From: Mimachlamys varia
Taxonomy: Eukaryota > Mollusca > Bivalvia > Pectinida > Pectinidae
DNA: 64,000 bases
Direction: 5' to 3'
Assembly: GCA_947623455.1 (NCBI GenBank)
Contig: OX392529.1
Span: 52,781,186 to 52,845,185, forward strand
Part shown: piece by piece, positions 38,263 to 49,000 of the stretch
Layout of the letters: each line of letters opens with the position of its first letter
How positions within the stretch are numbered: the stretch's first letter is position 1
Made by a program: the position numbers and the translations under genes
The notes under the pieces: generated by a model
Database searches by the model: none
Told to the model about the DNA's origin: nothing
The model's input: only the letters and a program-made list of their open reading frames with translations

Positions 38263-39504
38263 AGTCCAATATGGACACATCTGCAGAACATTATGAGCTT
38301 CTAAATTTAGAACCTTTCTTTAACAACTTTCTGTTCTGGTTATCAATATTTCATTAACAGTGTAATTTCAAATTAATTTTTTGTTGTTGTGAAAAACTTG
38401 TTAGAGAATTGATGTGTTTTTCACTGCGTTAAATGTGTTTGAATTTCAACAAAAATAATCCTGAACCTTCTTAAAATGAATTTCAACATTTATATTTTTT
38501 AGAATCATGATGTGTGAGTTTGACTATCAGCAAAATTTCTTACGCCATAAAAAAATTGCAAGGAGTCGTCAGCGTAACTTCGTCAAAAAGATATCAAGAT
38601 TGTTTCAGACCTTCACATAATTTGAACCAACATAAAAACATGTTCATGAATAATTGTGATCATCAGATCTCAAGGACAAACCCCGATATTGAAATTTGTG
38701 AGGTTCTATCAGCCCCTACTCTCTCGGCACGGACACATTATGAGGAAGACTGTTTGGAGACTTGCACTGTTCTAATATATTGCATGTAACTGCATTTTGT
38801 TCCGCAGCCATCTCTAATTGACTTAGCCTCTAAAACGAATGGTGAGTATTACATAATTAGCGTGGTCCTTGGACGCAGCGGAGGGGAAGCATTTTACGTT
38901 AATGAGTTCGCCCATTGTTCAGATAATAAGGGCATGTGTAGCTCTAATTAAAATGTGGCAATTTTTCAAGTTGTGCCATGTAACCTACTTTTTCCCTCAA
39001 CCATCCCCTGTAATTCTTGCGACAGGAAGCCATCCTACCAGTAACGGGACTTGTAACAAGCCGGAATTCTAATAAAAGATTAAGTGAAATTTGCATGATT
39101 CAGTGTTGTTAGGCTTCCGTGCACATGAGGCATGTTCCAACATGGCTTCCTTTATGGCGACTAACACAAGCTGGGGTTCGTTGACATGAAGATCTACATA
39201 TTTAATTCTTTTTCACCGGAGAAGACCTACAAAATTAATTCTCGTTAATTCCTCACCTCCTTCGAAGTCCTACAGCTCTTTGATTACTGATTAATCAGCA
39301 GTATTTGGATGCGTTGAAATGTTTACGACGTTGATTTTACGGCGAATTTTTCAATCTTTGTTCCAGACATGAACGGCTATGCACAGTTTTGTGACCAATC
39401 AATGACCGTGAATCAAATTTTCCAAAGAAAGACAAAAACCAATCAATTGATTTTTAAACTGACCAATCGGATTTTAGAAATGGCTAACATGCTGGAATAC
39501 TGAC

Positions 39505-39610
39505 CTTGCACTCTTGGGTCCTACAGACTGGTCCTTGTATGATGAACTTGCTGTGATGGCACTGTCCGGGATCCGCCAGGACTCCATTCCTAGGGCGTTT
39601 GAACATTTTA
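39505..39610 (-). CDS. Ddr: DDR exon a: start of the discoidin domain
   Basis: This is an internal exon of 106 nt. The acceptor is CTTTTTCAG followed by TA, so the exon opens with the last two bases of a split codon. It then encodes KCSNALGMESWRIPDSAI and TASSSYKDQSVGPKSA, and the first two bases of an Arg codon precede the donor GTCAGT. The Cys-x-x-x-LGM opening and the IPDxxITASS block are the family's hallmark start of the discoidin domain; the Cys is the one expected to pair with the Cys near the domain end. The frame stays open upstream of the acceptor to a Met at 39677, but that stretch carries the pyrimidine tract and looks like intron, so I do not use that Met as a start. The signal peptide must come from an exon further upstream. 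Confidence 0.85.
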
Positions 39611-39861
39611 CTGAAAAAGACAAAATGATCAAAGAAATTAAACTAAATTCAAAAAGCATAAAAGAAATATGGTACAAGGGGCCAGTTCGCTTAACTTGAC
39701 AAAATTACGTGCAAAGATAGCTATCACACTTTAAAACTTAAGAGTAAATTACACGATTAATCATCAGCCAATGACCAAGACAAAGAAGGAAGACAGTCAC
39801 ATCTTTGACAATGTCTTCGAATAAATACATGTTCGAGTAACAACACCGAAAATGAAGTAGT

Positions 39862-40105
39862 GTTGGTCGGGTGGCGCAGTGGAGAGCGCACTTGCCTTTC
39901 ACCAAGGTGGCTGTGGTTTAATTCCCCGACCACACATGAAAAGGTATAGGGCACCCACTCAACCACTAGGGTTTTCTCCAGGTATTCAGGTTTCCTCCCA
40001 CAATATGACCCCCCCCCCCATCCCACGCTAACATCCCGGCCAACAAGAGTGATTAATAGAAGTTGGATAACTTGTTTCATAATTTTGCAAAACAATTTTT
40101 TTTTC
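39862..40105 (+). mobile_element. tRNA-derived SINE, apparently full length
   Basis: The head is tRNA-like, with an A box TGGCGCAGTGG at 39872-39882 and a B box GGTTTAATTCC at 39915-39925, about 33 bases apart as in pol III promoters. A central block around 39968-40000 reads GGGTTTTCTCCAGG, then TTCAGGTTTCCTCCCACA, which resembles the conserved core I associate with MetaSINE-type elements of bivalves (from memory). The tail ends near TTGTTTCATAATTTTGC and a T9 run. It lies 250 bases upstream of DDR exon a on the opposite strand. It is a retroposed element and not a tRNA gene: no cloverleaf-complete 3' half is present. Confidence 0.75.
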
Positions 40106-40503
40106 AGAAAACAAAGAAGAATATGGAACAGAGAAGAAGATGATGGTTTGAGAGGAATGATCACATATACATTTGTACAATCTGCTAAACAGCTAGCAGG
40201 ATCTACTGAAAGAGACCAGCTGGCATGTTAGACCATATTACGATGACAACTTATATCTATGCCTACAGACTTTTTTTACGATTACGTGTCTAGATATAGA
40301 TTTGCAGTGCTTTCTATCTTCCGAAAACAGTAAATTTTAAAACACTACTTGAGAATTCCTTTCGGCTAAATAATGTGTTACAGAGAAGATAAACGACATG
40401 TAGAAATCTGGCGTTATCTGCGTCTGGAACACTAACAAATTTGTCTGTTTAATATCAAACACACATAAACTGGAGGAATATTTTACGTCCCTACTTTCAG
40501 TTT

Positions 40504-41035
40504 GAGATGATGTGGGAGTGAGGGGGTGGAGGATCTGATGTAAAGACTGAAGGAGAGAGAAATAGAGTGCCCAAGGAAGGAGGGCAGACGGCTGTGGGAC
40601 GGAAAGAGGGAGAGCTTGAAATGGAACGAGAGCAGTGAGAATGAAGGAAGGATTAGTGAGGAGAAGGGAAGCAGGAAATGCTGGAGGACAGAAGTGGAGT
40701 TTGCAGGAAGGAAGGAAGGAAGGAAGGGAGATTGCAGGAAGAAAGAAGGAAAGAGCTGGAGCAAAGGAGGGGAGTTTGCAGGAGGGAAGGAGGGGAGTTT
40801 GCAGGAAGGAAGGAGGGAAGTTTGCAGGAAGGAAGGAGGGGAGTTTGCAGGAGGGAAGGAGGGGAGTTTGCAGGAGGGAAGGAAGGGAGAGGGTGGATGG
40901 AAGTAGTGAAGTTTGCAGGAAGGAAGGAGGGAAGTTTGCAGGAAGGAGGGAGTGGAGTTTGCAGGAGGGAAGGAAGGGAGAGGGTGGATTGATGGAAGGA
41001 GAGAAGAGCGTGTGAGAGGGAAGAAGGGAAGTTTG
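40504..41035 (+). repeat. Polypurine block with a 23-bp minisatellite core
   Basis: The regular core from about 40770 has the unit GGGAGTTTGCAGGAGGGAAG followed by GAG, with GTTTGCA recurring every 23 bases (40774, 40797, 40820, 40843, 40866). Flanks are GGA/GAA-rich. All minus-strand frames up to 233 codons here are C/T-rich artefacts. It lies about 0.9-1.4 kb upstream of DDR exon a. Confidence 0.95.
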
Positions 41036-41644
41036 CAATATAAGATTATATCATAAAATCTTAATCAGTCAGCATTATTGTGCATTGTAATTGACAAATA
41101 AGCAAAATCTTACAAAAAGATGTCCTTAAAAGTCAACACCACAGAGTAAAGGTGAGAAATGGACGAGATATTCCTTTTTTTCCCCTTATTGTCAGCAGCT
41201 CGTCAACAGTAAGCCAAGCTGACAGTGCTATATGGAGGGGATCTCAACCTATACTTGGGTACAAAATAAGTCTTTCATTGGAGCAGCTGTTTGCAGGGTG
41301 TAGGATATATTCTCAGTACAGCCGAGATAGTTTGATGTGTCCCTAGGTATAACAGATTATATCATAAAACACATAATATGCTGCGTATCTCAAGATTCCT
41401 CAAGCATCATCGGCACTTGATGGGATGAAATCACCATCTCAAATTCTGAAACAGCTATCTACAGTGTTTTCTCGTCAATCACAACAGGAAGTTGATCTTT
41501 GGAATTAATTCCCAAAAGATATGTGTATAACCTTAAGCCCTTACTGCAGCCAAGCTAGCATTGAAGCGTTGGTACCTGGGGAAGATTTCACATGTTTGAA
41601 TTTTTTTCATAAAATCTCTGTAAGTCATATGGAAATAGCATTAA

Positions 41645-42165
41645 GTACACCCATTAAATATGAATCCTCAGTAATACAACTCTTGAATCCTCAGTCATTG
41701 GCCGTTGAATCCTCAGTCATATGACCGTTCATTCCTCAGTAATATGACTGTTGAATCTTGAGTATATGACTATTGAATCCTCAGTAATATTACCATTGAA
41801 TCCTCAGTCATACGACTGTTGAATCCCCAGTCATATGACAATTGAATCCTGTCATATGATTATAATATGACTGTTGAATCCTCAGTCATATGACCGTAGA
41901 ATCCTCAGTCATACGACTGTTGAATCCCCAGTCATATGACAATTGAATCCTAAGTCATATGACTGTTGAATCTTCAGTCATATGACTGCTGAATCCTTAG
42001 TCATATGACCATTGAATCCCCAGTCATATGGCCATTGAATCCTCAGTCATATGACTGTTGAATCCCCAGTCATATGACAATTGAATCCTAAGTCATATGA
42101 CAATTGAATCCTAGCTGTCATATGATTATAATATGACTGTTGAATCCTAAGCATATGACCATTGA
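41645..42165 (+). repeat. 23-bp minisatellite with CATATG in each unit
   Basis: The unit is CAGTCATATGACTGTTGAAT then CCT, about twenty units with variants ATGACCATTG and ATGACAATTG. GTCATATGAC is a perfect ten-base palindrome, so each unit can pair with itself or with its neighbours. Longer blocks (for example CATACGACTGTTGAATCCCC plus the next unit) recur, showing multi-unit duplication. Confidence 0.95.
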
Positions 42166-43008
42166 ATCTTATAACAGTTTTCATACCTGCCTATATATAG
42201 CTATAATGAGATCAATAGAGCACATCTATAGAAATGAGGTGTATACTTAGTAACCCTGTGGAAATCTCTCCCTAATTTTGACCTACTTTTCCAGATTTGA
42301 CACCACCACAGAAGCCACATGTGGTGAGGAATCAACTTTGCCATCATTGAAGTTAATCAACCATTCAAATTAGACATCTGAATAGTTTTCTTTCTGCAAG
42401 TGTTTTTTGATAAGAGATAAATATCACTTATAAATAAGACATTTGTCATTAAATCTGATACAAAAATGTATGTTTTGTGACTGTTTTATGGTTCGATTTT
42501 ACATTCCCTGCCCTTATCATTGGCTTTGTGTTCAAATTTACTATTTATAAGGACAGATGGCTAAGCAGTTTTGCCATTGGAATTTTTTTTTTTACTGGAT
42601 TTAGGATAATTTCCTCTCATGCATCCAAATTGAGCTGTTGAAGTTGAAATTACCCGAATTGGCTGAAAGATCAAATTAACCAACATAGTCATTGCTGAAC
42701 ATTTTTGTCCTCAAATCCATTATTAGCTAAAATGCTGGGATAATACCCGAATGGGCAAACATCAATTATTAGATCATAGAAAAAAGCAGCTTCCTGTATT
42801 TTTCAATGGTCACTAATTCCCGGTTTTTTAATGGTACACTTTCACGGCTGCTGCCGTTCTAATTACCATGAATTACACACTCCTAGGCAGGACATGCTTT
42901 CCCTGTTGTAAAGGAAGCACTGCGTAATCTAAGGGAGATAATCAGCTCACCTAACAAAAGGTACAGTCAGAGCCGACGCGGCATTTATAATCCTCAAGCT
43001 ACGCCATT

Positions 43009-43106
43009 TAAACTCATTCGCCCCTGAAATTTCATAATGGACTATTCCAACCTATGAATATTGGAAGAGTTCAAATTTAACTTCAGGGTGAAAAATGCAA
43101 GTTAAC
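43009..43106 (-). mobile_element. ~91-bp TTAA MITE, copy 6
   Basis: It has TTAAACTCATTCGCCCCTGA at the left and CTTCAGGGTGAAAAATGCAA then GTTAAC at the right. A few inserted bases near the right end make it longer than the others. Confidence 0.7.
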
Positions 43107-43173
43107 TTATTTTGTGCCAATATACTATTCGGCTTTTTCATTTCAAGTATATTGGAGAAACTTTTGGAAAACT

Positions 43174-43264
43174 TTAACTTGTTAATCCCTAGAGACACAT
43201 TTGAACTCTTCCCATTCAAAGGTTGGAAAAGTCCATTATGAAATTTCAGGGGAGAATGGGTTAT
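43174..43264 (+). mobile_element. ~91-bp TTAA MITE, copy 7
   Basis: It starts TTAACTTGTTAATCCCTAGA and ends TTTCAGGGGAGAATGGGTTA. Its orientation is opposite to copy 6, which ends 67 bases away, so the two could fold against each other. Confidence 0.72.
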
Positions 43265-43383
43265 TTAATCTAAAGCTTTTCGCCTGGCTGGGAAAAATAT
43301 TAATGCCAGGAACTTTCTATGGATAGTTGGGTACTTTATGCTTGAATCATTCAGGATCAATAAATATTATGACACTAAATGGT

Positions 43384-43407
43384 AGGGGGGAGGGGGGGGG
43401 GGGGGGG
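43384..43407 (+). repeat. G-rich run (G6 A G16)
   Basis: The run is immediately followed by AGCGCGGAGGCTC. It could form G-quadruplexes. Confidence 0.9.
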
Positions 43408-44566
43408 AGCGCGGAGGCTCATTTATTTTTATGATTCTATAAAATGTTCCTAAGCTGTTTCCATTTTTATCATTTTATTTTCATTTTCATTCAGATTACA
43501 CCCAAGATATTGATGACAAACGAGAGAGGTATCTGTTAACGATCATCACAGAAATACTGTAATGACACCAAAACACCACTATACCACAATCAGCCCAAAT
43601 CTAAAGTACCCACTACTGTTCTGGATTTCTGGTTTGTTTTTAAATTTGTCTGGAAAAGAAATAAATGACTAAGATCGAACATAAAACCTCGTCAAGTGAT
43701 CGCGATGGTCTGTCACTTAAAAAACATCACCAACAGACTTGTGCGACGAATTCTTGGTCACTTACACATTTCAAAGATTCTTATCTTTAAACAGTTCCAG
43801 TCATTATCGCAATTAGCCAAACATTTTGTTGAAATAACAATTGATGTTTTATAAGACACTAAATGTCCGTGTATTAGTCATATTTTAGTTTTGAAATGGT
43901 TGGACTATTGAAAAGCTAAGTGGTAGCCCCAAAGGATTTCACCGAGAGCAACTTCCTAAAAACGTATGAAAATTAAGAGAAAGACGACACTAAACAAACG
44001 GAAATTGTCATAAATTTCAATTTTTTTTATCGACCATAAAAAGGAACATTATTACTGCATTCTAGACCACAAAAAAAAATCCCATTTATCATGACGGTCG
44101 TGTGGCAGCCATCTTGGATTTTTGTACATGATTTAGCCTTTTCACACAGAGGTATAACAAAGTACGGATCATTAACCTCGAAAAGTAACACACATCCACC
44201 CCATAATCTCCAGAAAATTGAAATCACTCATTTGATAAACATCTACATGCAATATGACAATTTATCACCCACTTTCCACCATCCATCATCTCCAGGTGTT
44301 ACTCAAGGAAGATATTTCACAAACTTTAAGTTCACCTGATATTGAACAATTCTATGATAACAGCATGACTAGGGATGGGGAGGGTTAAAATAACAGTTTT
44401 AATGACACTAAAACTAACAACTTCTGTTCCTGAAGCCCAGGAACTTTTGACAGCCATAGAAATTGACCTTATGATGTTTTATGGTTATGACTGATCCACA
44501 CTCGGAAGTTGTTGTATCAATATTGAGAACTGTAATGCCTTTAAAAATTTTGCCATAGGAATTCAA

Positions 44567-45300
44567 TACAGGTGAAGCTTGTTATCTCAAAGTCAGTCGA
44601 TGGGACCATTGGAAAACTAGGTTGATGAGAACATAGGAAAACTAGGTCGATAGGACCATAGGAAAACTAGGTCGATGGGACCATAGGAAAACTAGGTCGA
44701 TGGGACCAAAGGAAAACTAGGTTGATGGGACCGCAGGAAAACGTGACCGATGGGAACATAGGAAAACTAGGTCGATGGGACCATAGGAAAACTAGGCCAA
44801 AGGGAACATAGGAAAACTAGGCCAAGGGGACCATAGGAAAACTAGGCTGAAGGGAACATAGGAAAACTAGGTCGATGGGACCATAGGAAAACTAGGTCGA
44901 TGGGACCACAGGAAAACTAGGTCGATGGGACCATAGGAAAACTAGGTCGATGGGACCATATAGGAAAACTAGGTCGATGGGAACATAGGAAAACTAGGTC
45001 GATGGGAACATAGGAAAACTAGGCCAAGGGGACCATAGGAAAACTAGGCTGAAGGGAACATAGGAGAACTAGGTCGATGGGACCATTGGAAAACTAGGTC
45101 GATGGGACCACAGGAAAACTAGGTCGATGGGACCATAGGAAAACTAGGTCGATAGGACCATAGGAAAACTAGGCCAAAGGGAGCATAGGAAAAATAGGTC
45201 AATGGGACCATAGGAAAACTAGGCCAGGACCAACAAAATACTTTAATTAAATTAAACTGGGGTCTTCTCTTCGAGTTCAAGATAACAAGGTCTTACTATA
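44567..45300. mobile_element. Inverted-end element containing a 25-bp minisatellite
   Basis: TACAGGTGAAGCTTGTTATC at the left is imperfectly inverted at the right (GTTCAAGATAACAAGGTCTT, then ACTATA). Nearly all of the interior is the 25-bp array at 44596-45232. This layout resembles the MITE-with-internal-repeats elements described in oysters (pearl family). The family assignment is inference. Confidence 0.5.
44596..45232 (+). repeat. 25-bp minisatellite, about twenty-five units
   Basis: The unit is GGACCATAGGAAAACTAGGT followed by CGATG. A sub-block AACATAGGAAAACTAGGCCA followed by AGGGGACC and GGCTGAAGG units occurs at about 44805-44880 and again at 45005-45075, a higher-order duplication. 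It is enclosed by inverted ends at 44567 and 45300. Confidence 0.95.
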
Positions 45301-45382
45301 GTACGGTAAATTTCTGATACTATTAGTATATAACACAGTATTTCTGCTGTGATGCCGTTGCTGTAGGAGAACAAATGTATCC

Positions 45383-45465
45383 CAATGAATGAGGATTTTG
45401 CCCGATGAATGAGGATTTTGCCCGATGAATGAGGATTTTGTCCGATGAATGAGGATTTTGTCCAG
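45383..45465 (+). repeat. 20-bp tandem repeat, four units
   Basis: The unit is GATGAATGAGGATTTTGCCC, with the last two units ending GTCC. Confidence 0.95.
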
Positions 45466-45956
45466 GTTATCAGTGCAGATGGCAATGAATTGCGATATGA
45501 CAATATTTCAAATATTCAAAATGTTAGATCCTTTGAGACTTTCTGTAAAAAGCCGTATATCTGATGTCAAAATGTAACAAAAGACCCAAGCAAATTGAAG
45601 CAATGTCAAATTATAAAATCAAGAACTGTCCTGTTTATAATTTCTTTGTTTCCTTGTGTCCCTGAAACATACCCCGCACAGGACATAAACAATAGCCCGA
45701 GTGTCATATAATGTCAAACAGGCGTAAAATCTAACACGCACTATAAAGGATCAGACTGGATTGACCCGATTGTGGGTAGGCACCCTAGGGCCTAATATCA
45801 TCTGTTCACTGTGGTAGTGGACATCTGACCAATGGTCAGATATACAATCTAAATGCTGATAATGACACTGGTCACTACTTCATCCTTTTGAAGTCCAGTG
45901 ACCACTTCCACACAGTGGTCAGGTAAGATCCTTTGTCCACTATTGTCTGACCACTT

Positions 45957-46099
45957 GGCCAGGATGGGTATTAGTGACGAGCGATTGCCGAGGAATACAC
46001 TCTGGTGCTGGCAGTAGGAACCAGTGGGCCAGGATGGGTATTAGTGACGGATGATTGGCGAGGAATACACTAAGGTGCTGACAGAGGGACCAGTGGGCC
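45957..46099 (+). repeat. 70-bp direct duplication
   Basis: GGCCAGGATGGGTATTAGTG, ACGAGCGATTG and CGAGGAATACACT appear twice, 70 bases apart. Just left of it (45820-45950) the sequence has several inverted GGTCA/TGACC words such as CTGACCAATGGTCAG. Confidence 0.9.
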
Positions 46100-49000
46100 G
46101 GCCTGCATGACTAACTCACTGTCGTTTCCGGAGATTTATGGAGTCTCCGGGACCTGCATGGTCAAACAAGGCCAGTTATATGGTCACTCCAGGTCAAGCT
46201 TCTGATGGCTCCATAAGAGTAAATGACCACTCAACACATTTTTGGTTTTCCTGTTCATTTTTCCGAACAAACAAAAGAGGGTTTATAGGTTTAGAGGAGG
46301 AGTCTAACACAATGCTGTTCTACAGATTTATTCCATAAGGTCATGATATGATAGAAAATTATGAGCTTAGTCTTTGTCCAAAAACAATGAACTAAACCCA
46401 TAAACACTATTTTTTAGGGGGCGTCCCTACAAATATGTCCAAAGGAAAATAAACCCAGCCTTTTTATTCAGCCTCAACTACTCTATAAATTTAAAACAAG
46501 ACAAGCTAGGTTTTTAAGCATGTTTTATTGTCAAGAGTGTTGTTTGAGTTGTTCTGCCTGATGGGCGAAATTAAAAAAGGTCTCCATTGAAAGTCCTGGA
46601 AACAAAGATGGCCGTGATCATCATGAGACCCTGCTTGTGTTGTCCAGCAATATTGGCTCGTGACTGCAGCCATTTATATGATAATGAGTATTTGTTTATA
46701 ATTTCTCCTCAGGCTTGACCACATAGTGTATCAATGAAACCAATGAACGATATCTGACCCTTCCACTTCAATGTTCCTGACATTCACAAATACGGAAAAT
46801 TAAAAACCCCAACGCCTTTAATAAAGCAATAAAGATTTTCTGGACAAAAGAAAATCATATTTTCTATGAGCCTCTGAAGTCCAACTTCCCCAGAACAAAG
46901 ACTTGATAACATGGATTAAGTAAAATATTCCATGTTTGATCTATAATGGCTAATTAGGCTTCAGTTTAGCAACAATAAAGACATCCAGCTTGAACCACAT
47001 CGTCTTAGCTGATCATCTTACATTACACAGAGGTATACAGTTCACTGTAGCTAGGATTACCAACTTAGATTTAAAATAGTCCATTGTACCTGAGATCATC
47101 TTCTTAAAACTTAAGAATGCCATCCATTGCATATCAGTGGTTTAGACTTCATAAAGTATAGCTTTAATCAATTATATATATATATATGGTTAAAACATCT
47201 CAATATCGAGGTCTGATCTTCAATCTTCAGCTAAGATATTCAAGGTCTACTCTAGCTCGCAATATGTCAGACTACATTAAATCTACTGTGGTTTTGGAAA
47301 CATCAGCTATAATTACAGAAAATCTATAGCAACCTCAGCTCTGAATACAAGTATTAATGACATCATTTATGCACTCTATAGCATGACTACAAAGTTTCAA
47401 TCAATATGCTGAAATTTTGATAAATATAATTTGTTTTTCAATTTAGATAATTATTTCTTGAAAAATTCCATCGACATGCTGTCCGCTAGTACAGGGAGAT
47501 CCTACCGAGTATTCATTGTCATTGTCTGGTCATCTATCAAGTTTCTTTTGAAATACAATAGTGCACCGAATCTGTTAAAGTAAATCTACATGTCTGTCCC
47601 CGGCGCGAAGGATATTGTTCTGCGAGACTCCTCGTTGATAGTTTCATTGTCATTGTATCCCTTCTACACACTCCCCATTATTGATCTAATAACACAAAAA
47701 AAAAAAGAACAAATTTGTGACAAAACTGTAGCAGTGAAAAATTGACCAACGACCCACAATTCCTTTGTGTGAATTTAAACGCCATTTAACAATGGTAGCT
47801 TGTCAGGCACGGAACTGACACAATTAACCAAAAGACAACCAATCAGGACTGTACGTGTAAAGGTCACGACCTGCTCTGTCAGCATGGTCACACTTTTGTC
47901 TGAAGATTTTTTCTTAACTTCAAACGATATTAATTATTCAGGTTTTTTTTTCCTTCTTCTATCAAGATAATTGTATAGGGCCGTACTATCTGGACGAAAC
48001 GCGAGCCAAACTCACGCTTAATGAAGTGGTCGGAGAGCTTACAGGTTAAGCTATGATGTGGAGAATCGACTTTTATTCAGCTTGTTTAATTGTTAATTTT
48101 CATTTAGGAAAATTGATATGCTTGTAGTTTTTACAATGCAATATCACGCTTATTTACCCGAACAAATAGAGCATGGTCTTGCAGGCGTTTAAAACTGACA
48201 GGATGCGACGATTGCACACAGAGTGAACATTGTTCGTAATTTTGCCTGGGGCTTTATCCACCCAAAGTCCAATCTGCTCAGGGAACATTAGTTAATTCAT
48301 CAAAAGCTAAAAAAAGACTTAAATACCTTTATTTTCCTAACATGCCATTTTTTACCAGATGGTATGGCTGTTAAAAAACTTTAATCAAATTAGAAAAGTT
48401 AATTGAAATATATTACAGGTTTCATTATCCTTGAACTCGTTAAAAATTTAATGTGAAAAAAAATCACATTTTACCACTGAAAAAAAAAATTTGAGTTAGA
48501 AAAATTTCCCTTGTTGTAACATACATTTATACCTTTTCTTCCACCATGAATAAAAATAAATTCTATGAATTTCACATTTAAATATTTGTCAACTTTGTTC
48601 ATATATAACACACTGACAAGTGTCAAATACTTGTTCAATTTGGCCATCGGCCACAGCACATTATCTAATCATGAGAGAATATGAAATCTAACATTTAAAA
48701 CTGTTTTGCGTTCTGGAAACCACAGAGAATATCGTGATAGCAGACACTTGTGTTGCACTGACGATGGTATCGGCCTCGCCATGGTATCCCTATGTAAATT
48801 TTCAGATAATGGATACATGTTTATTCATTTCCTGTTGTTCTATCTGAGAAATCGTCAGTTTTTATCCTGGTGAAAAATCAGACTTTCTAGTACAAGTTAT
48901 GCACAAACCATCTGTACCCTGACCTGGCACTGCGGAACGGCAGCCATGTTGGTTCCAGTAGGACATGCTTTTACAGTAAGCGAAATACTTTACTTATACA

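Larger units (their letters stand above)
14827..39504 (-). other. Intron between DDR exons a and b (24,678 nt)
   Basis: This is a very long intron whose ends are fixed by exons a and b. It carries MITE copies (16621-16712, 17195-17286, 30819-30905), a TA-flanked MITE (18660-18809), a CTCF-like site (19107-19121), a direct-repeat element (23881-24136), arrays at 23043-23316, 28270-28945, 30548-30660, 35318-35985 and 37985-38262, a reverse SINE (34500-34724) and a half foldback element (37881-37966). The stretches 19130-23030, 24140-28260, 30910-34490 and 36000-37870 hold many open frames of 60-118 codons, none with a recognisable family motif. A missed small exon or nested gene cannot be excluded. 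Confidence 0.72.
2867..39610 (-). other. Ddr: Discoidin domain receptor gene, visible part (4 exons, 3 introns)
   Basis: Gene-level entry for four minus-strand exons (39610-39505, 14826-14685, 5237-5148, 3014-2867). Each has AG acceptor and GT donor, and the phases are compatible: 2, 0, 0, then 1 at the last donor. Joined, they give 161 complete codons with the order of a DDR discoidin domain: NALGM, IPDSAITASSSY, GAWCP, YLQIDL, QGR, GKEF, RIRFIP and VCMRVELYGC. DDRs are single-pass receptor tyrosine kinases that bind triple-helical collagen through this domain and signal slowly after binding. The GAWCP and MRVELYGC blocks point to DDR rather than neuropilin or factor V/VIII discoidin domains. 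No kinase sequence is visible, so a receptor that has lost its kinase cannot be excluded. DDR1 versus DDR2 type cannot be decided; invertebrate DDRs often predate that split. Confidence 0.86.

Noticed and set aside
39514..39699. 61-codon plus-strand frame
   Set aside because: It is the antisense shadow of DDR exon a.
39862..39934. tRNA gene at the SINE head
   Set aside because: A and B boxes are present, but the sequence continues into a SINE core and tail, and the acceptor stem does not close properly.
40337..41038. 233-codon minus-strand open frame, the longest in the window
   Set aside because: It lies on the C/T-rich strand of a polypurine minisatellite. All frames are open there because C/T-rich codons contain no stops, the 23-bp period is not a multiple of three, and the product is Leu/Pro/Ser/Phe low complexity.
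46606..46725. Short plus-strand frame with strong start context (AAAGATGGCC, 37 codons)
   Set aside because: It is too short, has no homology that I recognise, and has no flanking promoter or splice evidence.
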